Assembly: GCA_900540425.1 (NCBI GenBank)
Contig: UQFU01000023.1
Location: 1 to 19,391 of the forward strand
DNA from: an uncultured Alphaproteobacteria bacterium
Lineage (GTDB): Bacteria; Pseudomonadota; Alphaproteobacteria; RF32; CAG-239
Direction: 5' to 3'
DNA length: 19,391 nucleotides
Every line of letters starts with the position of its first letter. Within the stretch, counting starts at the first letter, position 1. The notes under the pieces are model-generated. The model saw only the letters and a list, made by a program, of their open reading frames with translations. It was not told where the DNA came from and made no database searches. This document shows positions 7,130-14,261 of this stretch, in pieces. The position numbers were made by a program, and so were the translations under genes.

Positions 7130-8202
7130 AAAGAAGCAACCGGAATATTTTCAATCAGCAGCTTATTCTCTTTATAGTCTATCGGCGTTACTACTGTCGA
7201 AAACTCGTCTTCAGGCGCCATTTTAAAAGCTTTGTTGTTTAATAAAATCCGACTGACAAAGACGCCTTTGCGATCAAGGATTTGCTCTTCTTCCAAAATG
7301 TCCATAACCGGCACCAGGGCTTTTGACGAAGTGGAAAGATGCAGCCGGGGTTCAAGCTTTTCGCTGAAATACACATCACCGCGGGCAACCATAATCAAAG
7401 GTTTCCAGTCCAAAACCAGATTGGCAATGTCAAACCGGCCGCCTTCCGCCAGCCAGCCGTAAATGCTTTCCTGATAGGTTTCTCCGGCTTCGAGCGCCCC
7501 GACCTGAACGGCGTGCAGATAAAACTTATCAACGGCAGAAGCCAAGGGCATTTCAAGAGAAGAATCAAACCTGACATTTTCAGCCAGCAATCGGATTTCC
7601 ATAAAGGGCGAATCTTTTTTCAGGCGGCCGGGAGCCATTTGCTGGGCACCTAATTTGAAACCGGCGATTTCGGCATAGTTTTCTACCCGCAAATTTTCTG
7701 CCGACAACAAAACCTGACGAATTCCCAACTCTTCAGAAAAAGAAGCTTCCATTTGCAGCTGCGGAAAATCAAGGTTAAAACTTTTGCCGCCCCAGACAAC
7801 GGTTTGACGCGGAGACATTTGAAGCCGAAGTGTATGAAAATTGAAAGTTCCGGTATTTACAGCCAGTTTTTCCACATTCCATGCACGCCGCGGTTCATAC
7901 CGGGAATAGAGGCTGAAATTCTCAACCTCAAGCAACGGCAGCGGCCACCAGACATTAAACCGCAAATTATCATAGGCGATATCCCAGCCGGAATTTTCCA
8001 AAGAATCCTGCAGGCGGACGATTTCACGACGCAGGTGGGCCAGACTGTTGTAGCGGCCGACAATTACCAGCAAAAAGCCGAAACACACAAAAAAACACAA
8101 ACACAGCGACCCAACCAGCCAGCGATTGAAAAACTGCCCGAAAGCTGCGATCTTGTCTTTCAGCAGTCTTGGAAAAGCCGTAATGTTGCGCCAAAGTGCC
8201 AC
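7126..8202 (-). CDS. DUF2125-like membrane-anchored protein
   Basis: A 358-residue protein with a basic N terminus and one membrane anchor at about residues 27-50 (WLVGSLCLCFFVCFGFLLVIVG). A large, probably periplasmic, beta-rich region follows (WDIAYDNLRFNVWWPLPLLEVENFSLYS and repeated short strands). It matches my memory of alphaproteobacterial DUF2125 proteins, which have an AsmA-like character; function is unknown, with envelope lipid or outer-membrane roles suspected for AsmA-like proteins. The start is GTG at 8202, following GGGAAAA, three bases after plsC. It is the last gene of the ftsE operon. Confidence 0.75.
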   Translation of the reverse strand: MALWRNITAFPRLLKDKIAAFGQFFNRWLVGSLCLCFFVCFGFLLVIVGRYNSLAHLRREIVRLQDSLENSGWDIAYDNLRFNVWWPLPLLEVENFSLYSRYEPRRAWNVEKLAVNTGTFNFHTLRLQMSPRQTVVWGGKSFNLDFPQLQMEASFSEELGIRQVLLSAENLRVENYAEIAGFKLGAQQMAPGRLKKDSPFMEIRLLAENVRFDSSLEMPLASAVDKFYLHAVQVGALEAGETYQESIYGWLAEGGRFDIANLVLDWKPLIMVARGDVYFSEKLEPRLHLSTSSKALVPVMDILEEEQILDRKGVFVSRILLNNKAFKMAPEDEFSTVVTPIDYKENKLLIENIPVASF

Positions 8203-8205
8203 GTT

Positions 8206-8970
8206 TTATTTTCCCTGAGGTTTTTCCAGCATTATCCGGGTTTCCGGATAGCGGTTCACTGTTTCCAGATTAAGCTCTGCACATTTTTTTTCAATAGTAT
8301 CTTGCAGGGTGTTTATAAATTCGCGTTTTTCCATACCATGCGGCAGCGGCGGCATAAATTCGATAATCACCTTTCCCGGGTGGCGGAGAAAAGAATTTTT
8401 GCGCCAGAACGTTCCGGTATTGAGCGCAACGGGAACGACCTCGGTTTGAATATTCTGATAGAGGAAAGCAATCCCGGGTTTGTAAAAAACCGTCGAGCCC
8501 GGCTTAGTCCGGGTTCCTTCGGGAAAAATAATAATCGAACGGTCTTTTTCCATCAGCGCTTTGGTATCGGCAAGCATTTTTTTCATGGCCGCACTGCCGC
8601 CGCTCCGGTCTACCGGCACCGAGCCGTAGAGGTGAATCGCCCAGCCGAAAAAGGGGATCCGGCTCAATTCCTTTTTGAAAATAAAAGTCCCGTTCTTGAC
8701 ATAAGAAGTCAGGAAATAGGTTTCCATGGCCGACTGGTGCTTGCAGGCATACAAAACGCCGTGTTTGGTTATATGCTCGCGGCCCCGGACTTCTATCTTC
8801 ATGCCGCAGATGACATACAGGCAGCCGCGCAGAAACGGCAGCAAGACGTTATTCCAGATATTGATTTCGGCTTTTTGGGAAAAAAGCCCGACAACACAGG
8901 TCAGCATCGACCCCAGCAAAATGGTCGAATAGCAGATAATGTTAAAAATCAGCGAACGAATGTAAATCAT
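8206..8970 (-). CDS. plsC: 1-acyl-sn-glycerol-3-phosphate acyltransferase
   Basis: A 254-residue PlsC/LPLAT-family acyltransferase that makes phosphatidic acid from lysophosphatidic acid at the inner membrane. N-terminal hydrophobic segment at residues 5-30. Motif I is H78-QSAM-E83 (KHQSAMET), i.e. HX4E in place of HX4D, a variant I associate with alphaproteobacteria. Motif II is ELSRIPFFGW (101-110) and motif III FPEGTRT (149-155). The start ATG has GAGGAC upstream, inside the end of ydcF, and the intergenic gap is three bases. Its place downstream of ftsEX ties phospholipid synthesis to division and envelope genes. Confidence 0.93.
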   Translation of the reverse strand: MIYIRSLIFNIICYSTILLGSMLTCVVGLFSQKAEINIWNNVLLPFLRGCLYVICGMKIEVRGREHITKHGVLYACKHQSAMETYFLTSYVKNGTFIFKKELSRIPFFGWAIHLYGSVPVDRSGGSAAMKKMLADTKALMEKDRSIIIFPEGTRTKPGSTVFYKPGIAFLYQNIQTEVVPVALNTGTFWRKNSFLRHPGKVIIEFMPPLPHGMEKREFINTLQDTIEKKCAELNLETVNRYPETRIMLEKPQGK

Positions 8971-8973
8971 GTT

Positions 8974-9552
8974 TCAGTCCTCATTCAGCGCCAGCTTTTT
9001 GGTCAGCAGCACATATAGATATTTGTTATATTCGGTTGCGAGCAGGGTAAAGCTCCCCCAGCTGCGCCACCATTGTTGTTGAACATTTTCGGAATAAACC
9101 GGATAGGCAATTATTTCCAATTCGGGCAGCCGGCTCCGAAACTCAAGCAAACTGCGGGGAATGTGGTAATTTGAAGTTACCAGGCGCACGGATTTGATCT
9201 TATTCTGATTAATCCATTCCATGCTTTCTTCCGCATTGCCGATGGTATCTTTGGCCTTTTGCCCAAGCTGCACCCGGGATTTCGCCTGGAGGCTGATTTC
9301 GTTGCGCCGCTCAATCTGATTGAGCGAGACACGTTTATTGACGCCGGAGATAAACAGCTTGTCCGCCAGCTTACGGTTATAAAGCTTTCCGGCTTCGGTA
9401 ATCCGATTACGGCCGCCGGTCAGCACGATAATCGCTTCGGTCTTGGTACTCTCGTCCCGGGGATAAGCATATATCTGCCGGACAAAAAACCAAAAGCCTC
9501 CGGCCCAGACTCCCAAGAGCGCTACAAACAGCAACAACAGCGCTTTTTTCAT
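8974..9552 (-). CDS. YdcF/SanA-like DUF218 protein
   Basis: A 192-residue DUF218 (YdcF/ElyC/SanA) protein. One N-terminal membrane anchor at residues 3-20 (KALLLLFVALLGVWAGGFWFF). The DUF218 core has IIVLTGGRNRITEAGKLY, ADKLFISGVN, DTIGNAEESMEWI and VRLVTSNYHIPRSLLEF. Relatives act in envelope metabolism and vancomycin-related barrier function, but the reaction is not settled. The ATG overlaps the ftsX stop by four bases, so translation is coupled, and plsC follows three bases later. Confidence 0.88.
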   Translation of the reverse strand: MKKALLLLFVALLGVWAGGFWFFVRQIYAYPRDESTKTEAIIVLTGGRNRITEAGKLYNRKLADKLFISGVNKRVSLNQIERRNEISLQAKSRVQLGQKAKDTIGNAEESMEWINQNKIKSVRLVTSNYHIPRSLLEFRSRLPELEIIAYPVYSENVQQQWWRSWGSFTLLATEYNKYLYVLLTKKLALNED

Positions 9553-10466
9553 ATCATCTTTTCCAAAGTGCGTTTAACCGTATAATAGGCCGTAATCATG
9601 GCAACAGCCCCGGCAAACAGCGGCAGGCTCAAAATGGCCATCCAGGCGGCGGCCGAAAGCCCGGCTTCGCTGATAATACCGCCCTCAATCTGGGTCGCCA
9701 GATTGCCGAGCAAAAAGATTGCCGGCACGGCCAAAACAATGCCGACAATGCCGCCCATCAGCCCCAGCCAGGCTGTCCGCCTTGCATACTGCTGGGCAAT
9801 ATAGGTGTCTTTGGCTCCCATCAGGTGCAAAATTTCGATAATATACCGGTGCAGACCAAGGCTGGTCTGCGTGCTGTAAAAAATCGCCCCGGAATTGACC
9901 AGCAGGACCAAAACCAAAATCGTCAGCGCCACCATTTTCAGCCCGTCGGCAAAATTAATCAGCTTATTGAGCCACAATTTGTGATTATCAAGCGAAGCAT
10001 AGGGCGAGACTTCCGCCAGCTGTTCGGCCAATTTGCCGTAATTCAGTTCGGCGCCGGGCTTGAGCTTGACGTCAATCAGCCGCGGAATCGGAAGCTTGGC
10101 AAGTTCGATGCCGTCTCCCAGCCAAGGCCTGATTAACTTTTGGAGCTGGTCGTCGCTCAGCGGGGTTACAATATCCACAGCTTCCTGTTTTTGCAGAAAT
10201 TCTATGGTTTTGGTCTGATTATTCAAAGTTTCGGCGGCGGCTTTGGCGTGATTGCTGTCGTTGACCGGCATGATCTGCACGGTAAACGATCCGAGAATGC
10301 TCCGGTTCCAGTTTTGAAGCATGGAATTAATCGATAAGACGCCGGCCAGCGTAATGGCAAAAATAAACACGGCAATCGAAATCATTACCCGCAAAAAAAC
10401 GCCGGAACCGTCCCCTTCCAGCGGAAGTTCGTGTTTGCGCCGCACTTTATTCTGACTATCGTTCAT
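9549..10466 (-). CDS. ftsX: Cell-division ABC transporter permease FtsX
   Basis: A 305-residue FtsX with the four-helix topology: TM1 at about 24-48 (VFLRVMISIAVFIFAITLAGVL), a periplasmic loop of about 120 residues, then three C-terminal spans (MVALTILVLVLLVNSGAIFY; LGLMGGIVGIVLAVPAIFLL; AILSLPLFAGAVAMITAYY). FtsX pairs with FtsE at the divisome and couples ATP hydrolysis to periplasmic peptidoglycan hydrolase activation. The start lies 11 bases inside ftsE, after GGGAGG. No EnvC- or NlpD-type partner is in the window. Confidence 0.94.
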   Translation of the reverse strand: MNDSQNKVRRKHELPLEGDGSGVFLRVMISIAVFIFAITLAGVLSINSMLQNWNRSILGSFTVQIMPVNDSNHAKAAAETLNNQTKTIEFLQKQEAVDIVTPLSDDQLQKLIRPWLGDGIELAKLPIPRLIDVKLKPGAELNYGKLAEQLAEVSPYASLDNHKLWLNKLINFADGLKMVALTILVLVLLVNSGAIFYSTQTSLGLHRYIIEILHLMGAKDTYIAQQYARRTAWLGLMGGIVGIVLAVPAIFLLGNLATQIEGGIISEAGLSAAAWMAILSLPLFAGAVAMITAYYTVKRTLEKMI

Positions 10467-11184
10467 TGCCGCCTCCCAATCCGAATACTTTTGCGGGCGG
10501 ATAAACCCGCAGGCTCCGGTTCTGCAAATGCAGCCGCGGATACATAAAATCAGTAATCAATTTTTCGCTGTGGGTGGCAATAACCACCGTCGTTCCCAGT
10601 TTATTCAGCTCAACAAACAATTTCATCAGCTTGGGGGCAATATCGTTGTCGACGTTTCCGGTCGGTTCGTCGGCCAACAGCAGCTCAGGACGGTTGATGA
10701 CGGCGCGGGCAATGGCGATGCGCTGTTTTTCGCCGCCGGAGAGCGTGGAGGCTTTGGCATACATGTTGCGCTCAAGCTCAACCCATTGCAGCAATTCGGT
10801 AACGCGTTTCCTGACCTCGCGGTCATTCATGCCGCAAATGCGCAGCGGCAGCGCCACATTGTCAAAGGCGGTCATATGCTCCAACAGCCTGAAATCCTGA
10901 AAAACGACGCCGATTTTGCGGCGCAGCAGCGACAAACTGTCCCGGTTGGCAAAGTTGATATTTTTGCCAAACACGCCCATAACGCCGCGACTCGGTTTCT
11001 GTGCCAGATACATCATGCTCAACAGCGAGGTTTTGCCGGCGCCGCTTTTTCCGGTCAAAAAATGGAAAGAGCCTTTTTTGAGGCACAACTTGATATCGCT
11101 CAAAATTTCAGGCCCCTGGCCGTAGCGGATACCGACATTGTGCATTTCAATTATCGGGCTGATATTTTCATTCTTGTCAGACAA
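10456..11184 (-). CDS. ftsE: Cell-division ABC transporter ATPase FtsE
   Basis: A 242-residue ABC ATPase. Using the start chosen here: Walker A GKSGAGKT at 45-52, Q-loop VFQDF at 94-98, signature LSGGEKQR at 148-155, Walker B LLLADEPTG at 168-176, switch His in ATHSE at about 205. The GKSGAGKTSLL and VGVVFQDFRLL-type segments are characteristic of FtsE. I place the start at TTG 11184 because GGGAGA (complement of 11191-11196) sits six bases upstream. An in-frame ATG at 11235 has no SD and would add 17 residues outside the family. First gene of a five-gene minus-strand operon. Confidence 0.94.
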   Translation of the reverse strand: MSDKNENISPIIEMHNVGIRYGQGPEILSDIKLCLKKGSFHFLTGKSGAGKTSLLSMMYLAQKPSRGVMGVFGKNINFANRDSLSLLRRKIGVVFQDFRLLEHMTAFDNVALPLRICGMNDREVRKRVTELLQWVELERNMYAKASTLSGGEKQRIAIARAVINRPELLLADEPTGNVDNDIAPKLMKLFVELNKLGTTVVIATHSEKLITDFMYPRLHLQNRSLRVYPPAKVFGLGGGNER

Positions 11185-11256
11185 ACCTGTTCTCCCGTGT
11201 GAATCTTCTTTGTTTAACCTACAATAATAAATCATTTAATAAAATCTTTTTTTGCT

Positions 11257-11284
11257 TTGATTAAACAATTTTTATGCCTATATT
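11257..11284 (+). promoter_or_regulatory. Candidate promoter of the MJ0042 gene
   Basis: TTGATT (11257-11262), a 16-base spacer and TATATT (11279-11284), with a predicted start just before the SD AAGGAA at 11293-11298. The leader would be very short. Confidence 0.45.
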
Positions 11285-11303
11285 AGGAACAAAAGGAAAT
11301 AAC

Positions 11304-12251
11304 ATGCTTATAAATTGTCCGAAATGCCAAACAACTTATAATATTGATGCATCGGCAGTGCCTGAGGGCGGCCGAAAACTGCATTGTACCAACTGTGACG
11401 AAATTTTTTGGTGTAATCCTGAAGATTTGGAAGAACCGACGCGCCTTTTGACCGAAGAGGAAAAGCGCGGCGGCATTGCGGCCGAACGCCGGGAGAATCC
11501 GGCATTTCAGGCAGCAGAGCTCAATCGTTCGGTGTTTGCGGGCGAAACGGAGGCTGATCCCGCCGATAACCTGACGGAAGAAACGGCCGAAACCAGCGGC
11601 GACACGCCTCTCCCCGAAGAAAACGGCGACAGTACAGACGCTTTGGAAAACGAAACTTCCGAGCCGCAGGATGCCCCCGCAGACGAAAAATCGGAAACCG
11701 AACAGGATATTCAAGACATTTTCCAGCGCCTTTCTTTGCAAAGCGAGCAAATTAACCGCATGGAACGAGAAATGAGCATTTTTCGGCGCGGGTGCCGCAT
11801 TGTATGCGATACTTTCGGGTGGGAACGGCGTTTTAACCGGTTGATGTTTTACGGGTTTTTGACGGTATTTGTCTGTCTTGGCCTTTATTCGGAGCGTTTT
11901 GCAATTACCAGAATCTTTCCGGCAGCGGAAAAATTATACAACGCCATCGGCATAGAATCCAGAATCGTCGGTGAAGGGCTTAAATTCAGCAACGTCAGCC
12001 GCAGGGAATATGAGGTGGACGATATTCGCCAGATGGAAATCCGCGGGTTTATCGACAACGAAAGCGATCGCCGCCTTGAAGTCCCCAAGCTTCATTTGGA
12101 AATTTTGGACAACGAAGGCGAGATTATCCAACAAAAAGACGAACTGTTACACATCAGGGAAATCGCCCCCGGAGACCGCAAACCGTTTAAAGTGATTATT
12201 GAAAAACCGTCGGTTCTCGGAAAGTACATATACATTACCTTTATTCGCTGA
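11304..12251 (+). CDS. MJ0042-type zinc-finger, DUF3426-like membrane protein
   Basis: A 315-residue protein. Residues 1-37 are an MJ0042 finger with C5-x2-C8 and C28-x2-C31 (INCPKCQTTYNID ... LHCTNCDEIFWC). A long acidic low-complexity region follows (about 48-135, Glu/Asp/Pro-rich), then a heptad-like segment (DIQDIFQRLSLQSEQINRMER), one membrane span at about 180-196 and a C-terminal beta-rich domain like DUF3426. The topology would put the finger in the cytoplasm and the C-terminal domain in the periplasm. The start is the ATG at 11304, preceded by AAGGAA; an upstream in-frame ATG at 11274 lacks an SD. It stands divergent to ftsE, an arrangement I recall in other alphaproteobacteria. Function unknown. 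Confidence 0.85.
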   Translation: MLINCPKCQTTYNIDASAVPEGGRKLHCTNCDEIFWCNPEDLEEPTRLLTEEEKRGGIAAERRENPAFQAAELNRSVFAGETEADPADNLTEETAETSGDTPLPEENGDSTDALENETSEPQDAPADEKSETEQDIQDIFQRLSLQSEQINRMEREMSIFRRGCRIVCDTFGWERRFNRLMFYGFLTVFVCLGLYSERFAITRIFPAAEKLYNAIGIESRIVGEGLKFSNVSRREYEVDDIRQMEIRGFIDNESDRRLEVPKLHLEILDNEGEIIQQKDELLHIREIAPGDRKPFKVIIEKPSVLGKYIYITFIR

Positions 12252-12254
12252 CCT

Positions 12255-12563
12255 TCAGAAGGCTATTGTCAGGTACAGGTACATCAAAACGGCATAAATA
12301 ACCAAAAAATAAAGAAGATTGAAAAATCCGAGCTCGCGGACGGTGCGCGGCAGAAAAGCGTATAGCAGAAAAGACACGACATACAGTTTATTGCCAACAT
12401 CCACAAACGCCTCAATCGGCTTGGCGATGTTCCCGTAATCAACCGTCGAAATAAAGTAAGCGGCATAGATATGCGGCAAAATCAGCAATCCCAGCAAAAA
12501 CATAATTGCCTTTGCCAAGGTTTTTATGCGACGGCGCCAAACCGGGCTTATTTTTATGAGCAT
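12255..12563 (-). CDS. Small three-span membrane protein
   Basis: A 102-residue protein with three hydrophobic segments: about 17-40 (AKAIMFLLGLLILPHIYAAYFI), 58-70 (NKLYVVSFLLYAFL) and 79-100 (FFNLLYFLVIYAVLMYLYLTIAF). The N terminus is basic. I do not recognise the family. The ATG has a good GAGGAAA SD (complement of 12566-12572). It converges on the MJ0042 gene with a three-base gap and no terminator, and its upstream side opens into the repeat-rich 12564-13203 stretch. Confidence 0.75.
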   Translation of the reverse strand: MLIKISPVWRRRIKTLAKAIMFLLGLLILPHIYAAYFISTVDYGNIAKPIEAFVDVGNKLYVVSFLLYAFLPRTVRELGFFNLLYFLVIYAVLMYLYLTIAF

Positions 12564-12854
12564 TGTTTCCTCGTCTTTGTTTTTTTGATTTTAGATTGCT
12601 TTCCTCTGGTTGTCAACGGCAAGCCGCTTTTCTTTTCTGCCCCTTGCGGACACGGGCAGGCACGGCCTGAGCGCAGGCAGCGCCTGAGGCATCACTTGCT
12701 ACTTCGACTTGGGAGCCCTAGAAGCGCGATGCTTATAATGTGCACTATCTCTACTCACCCAATAACCGTCACCCCTCGTTTTTTCGCCAGAAAAATGTCA
12801 GAGGGTCTACGAGTTTTTTTTGTTTCCTTTTGTCATTCCGGGCTTGTTTTTTTA
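12564..12854. other. Gene-free stretch with a GC-rich hairpin patch
   Basis: No supportable gene. At 12637-12735 the composition turns GC-rich against AT-rich flanks. It holds an imperfect hairpin around GCCTGAGCGC and GCGCCTGAGGC (about 12665-12690) and no open frame of useful length on either strand. At 12831-12846 there is a lone half-arm, TGTCATTCCGGGCTTG, of the palindromic repeat that follows. This may be a degenerate repeat or an unrecognised structured element. Confidence 0.4.
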
Positions 12855-12938
12855 CTGTCATTCCGGGCTTGACCCGGAATCCAGGCGGTTAAGGAATCAA
12901 TGTTGACCTGGACTCCGGCTCGGAGGCCGGAGTGACAG
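12855..12938. repeat. Long palindromic repeat with 30-base arms
   Basis: The left arm (12855-12884) begins CTGTCATTCCGGG and the right arm (12907-12938) ends GGAGTGACAG. The arms are imperfect inverted repeats of each other around a 22-base spacer. Each arm is also a small hairpin of its own (TTCCGGG/CCCGGAA and CTCCGGC/GCCGGAG). Bases 1-30 of the window match the right arm exactly. This is a dispersed intergenic palindrome or MITE-like element with no coding capacity. Confidence 0.75.
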
Positions 12939-13063
12939 ATAAAAAAACAGGCTGGAGTGACAGATAAAAAAACAGGCCGGAGTGACAGGAGGCGGAAAAC
13001 GCCGTGCTGTGACAGGAAAGAATTAATTCGTAGATCCCTTGACGATTGCTTCGCAATCGAGGG
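12909..13063. repeat. Modular intergenic repeat array, copy 2
   Basis: Modules of 25-30 bases ending in GTGACAG at 12909-12938, 12939-12963, 12964-12988 and 12989-13015, followed by the 48-base segment 13016-13063 with the hairpin CGATTGC-TTC-GCAATCG. Order matches copy 1 (1-187), but the 25-base ATAAAAAAACAGGC-type module is doubled here and two of copy 1's modules (56-83 and 111-139) are absent. Another half-arm, TGTCATTCCGGG, follows at 13078-13089. Confidence 0.8.
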
Positions 13064-13130
13064 GGCTTTAATGTATTTGTCATTCCGGGTTTGAAGTCGA
13101 CAGTTGGCGATTGGCAAGCGCAAAAGCATC

Positions 13131-13158
13131 AAAAAAGCGGCCATTGAGCCGCTTTTTT
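13131..13158. terminator. Terminator downstream of rubrerythrin
   Basis: AAAAAAGCGGC (13131-13141) / GCCGCTTTTTT (13148-13158) with a six-base loop. It is symmetrical and can act in both directions; it lies 45 bases after the rubrerythrin stop. Confidence 0.88.
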
Positions 13159-13203
13159 ATTTCTTTCCCGGGTGTTTATCCAGAGAAAGCTATTGGCAAC
13201 TGC

Positions 13204-13743
13204 TTAGAATGTTTCTTGCAGTTCAAAGAAATAAGCCTGCGGGTGATCGCATACCGGGCATTTTTCCGGAGCTTTCGGAGATTCTACGCGGTGGCCGCAG
13301 TTGGCACACTCCCAAATAACTTTGGTCGGGCGTTCAAAAATTTTGCCTTCGCAAAGAGAATCGAGCAAAGCCTGATATCTTTCTTCGTGGCCTTTTTCAA
13401 TTTTGCCAACAGCCTCAAACAAAAAAGCAATTTTTTCAAAACCTTCTTCACGGGCTTCCTTAGCCATACGGGCATACATGTCGGTCCATTCATAATTCTC
13501 GCCGGCAGCAGCGTCTTTGAGGTTGGTCATGGTATCGGCAACCGCACCGCCGTGAAGCAGTTTGAACCAGATTTTGGCATGTTCTTTTTCATTATTGGCC
13601 GTTTGCTCGAATTTGTCGGCAATGATATTGTAGCCTTCTTTTTTGGCTTTGGAAGCATAGTAGGTATATTTGTTGCGAGCCATAGATTCGCCGGCAAATG
13701 CGTCCATCAAGTTCTTTTCTGTTTTAGATCCTTTAAGTTCCAT
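13204..13743 (-). CDS. rbr: Rubrerythrin
   Basis: A 179-residue peroxide-scavenging protein. Residues 1-140 form the ferritin-like four-helix diiron domain, with iron-ligand segments such as [39 protein letters not shown] and [12 protein letters not shown]. The C-terminal rubredoxin-like domain has C-A-N-C and C-P-V-C pairs ([10 protein letters not shown] ... EKCPVCDHP). It reduces hydrogen peroxide to water using electrons from rubredoxin/NAD(P)H. The start is the ATG at 13743, after GAGAAGAGGA; an in-frame TTG five codons upstream lies inside that SD and is unlikely. It is 18 bases downstream of perR on the same strand and probably co-transcribed and controlled by it. Confidence 0.96.
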   Translation of the reverse strand: MELKGSKTEKNLMDAFAGESMARNKYTYYASKAKKEGYNIIADKFEQTANNEKEHAKIWFKLLHGGAVADTMTNLKDAAAGENYEWTDMYARMAKEAREEGFEKIAFLFEAVGKIEKGHEERYQALLDSLCEGKIFERPTKVIWECANCGHRVESPKAPEKCPVCDHPQAYFFELQETF

Positions 13744-13761
13744 AGTCCTCTTCTCCAAAAG

Positions 13762-14142
13762 TTAGTTTATGATTTGACAATCTTTACACTTTCCCCTGAG
13801 TACCAGTTCACATTCCGTAATGTCTAACCCGGTCAGCTCTCTGACTTTTTGTTCCAGAGCAGGAGCAACCTCAGCAGGTATATCGTAAACCTTATTACAT
13901 TTATTGCAAATAAAATGAAAGTGTTTGTGGGTATTATGATCAAAATGCACCGAACCGTCGAGTCCGGTAATTTTGCTAATTTCCCCGCATTCGGCCAACT
14001 GGTTAAGGTTTCGATAAACCGTGCCCAAGCTGATATTGGGCATCTCCTCGCGCAGCAGGCCATATATGTAGTCTGCCGTGGGATGGACTGCGTGCTCGCG
14101 CAGGGTTTTCAAAATCATTTCCCGTTGTTTTGAGTATTTCAT
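13762..14142 (-). CDS. perR: Peroxide-sensing Fur-family repressor PerR
   Basis: A 126-residue Fur-family protein with a winged helix (about 1-60: HPTADYIYGLL, NISLGTVYRNLNQLAECG) and a dimerisation domain. By alignment to Bacillus PerR from memory, the regulatory metal ligands H37/D85/H91/H93/D104 correspond to H20, D68, H74, H76 and D87. The Asp at the D85 position separates PerR from Fur, so a peroxide rather than an iron sensor is favoured. Structural zinc pairs are C79/C82 and C119/C122. It precedes rubrerythrin and diverges from fprA; a palindromic operator lies at its own transcript start. The short N terminus is normal for small PerR proteins. Confidence 0.88.
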   Translation of the reverse strand: MKYSKQREMILKTLREHAVHPTADYIYGLLREEMPNISLGTVYRNLNQLAECGEISKITGLDGSVHFDHNTHKHFHFICNKCNKVYDIPAEVAPALEQKVRELTGLDITECELVLRGKCKDCQIIN

Positions 14143-14159
14143 TTTACATCCAACAAATT

Positions 14160-14172
14160 AGTAATGATTACT
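14160..14172. promoter_or_regulatory. PerR/Fur-type operator
   Basis: Perfect palindrome AGTAAT-G-ATTACT, the 6-1-6 core of a Fur/PerR box. It sits immediately after the -10 box of the perR promoter, around the predicted transcript start, which suits autorepression. It is about 90 bases upstream of the fprA start, so control of fprA from the same site is possible. Confidence 0.7.
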
Positions 14173-14179
14173 GTTATTG

Positions 14180-14207
14180 TTTATAACGGAATTTTTTAGA
14201 TTGTCAA
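14180..14207 (-). promoter_or_regulatory. perR-rbr promoter
   Basis: On the minus strand, a perfect TTGACA (complement of 14202-14207), a 16-base spacer and TATAAA (complement of 14180-14185). The -35 box overlaps TTGTCA at 14201-14206, which can serve as the -35 of fprA on the other strand. Confidence 0.72.
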
Positions 14208-14228
14208 TCACAATATTGCGTATTATTT
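14201..14228 (+). promoter_or_regulatory. Candidate fprA promoter
   Basis: TTGTCA (14201-14206), a 16-base spacer and TTATTT (14223-14228). The -35 shares its bases with the perR -35 on the opposite strand, so the two polymerases would compete. The -10 is weaker than that of perR. Confidence 0.4.
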
Positions 14229-14261
14229 ATATATCAACAGATTTTAATGAAGGAGAAAACA

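Noticed and set aside
7753..9018. Plus-strand 421-residue frame over the DUF2125-like and plsC genes
   Set aside because: It is the antisense shadow of two conserved genes, with a low-complexity His/Gln/Arg-rich composition and no SD.
10528..11202. Plus-strand 224-residue frame opposite ftsE
   Set aside because: Antisense shadow of a textbook ABC ATPase, without independent support.
12471..12872. Plus-strand 133-residue frame near the GC-rich patch
   Set aside because: It begins antisense to the small membrane gene and continues through non-coding repeats, with no SD and no domain.
12833..13144. Minus-strand 103-residue frame in the repeat region
   Set aside because: Its sequence is simply translated palindromic repeats (recurring SVTPA-like and CHSGL-like words), so it is not a real gene.
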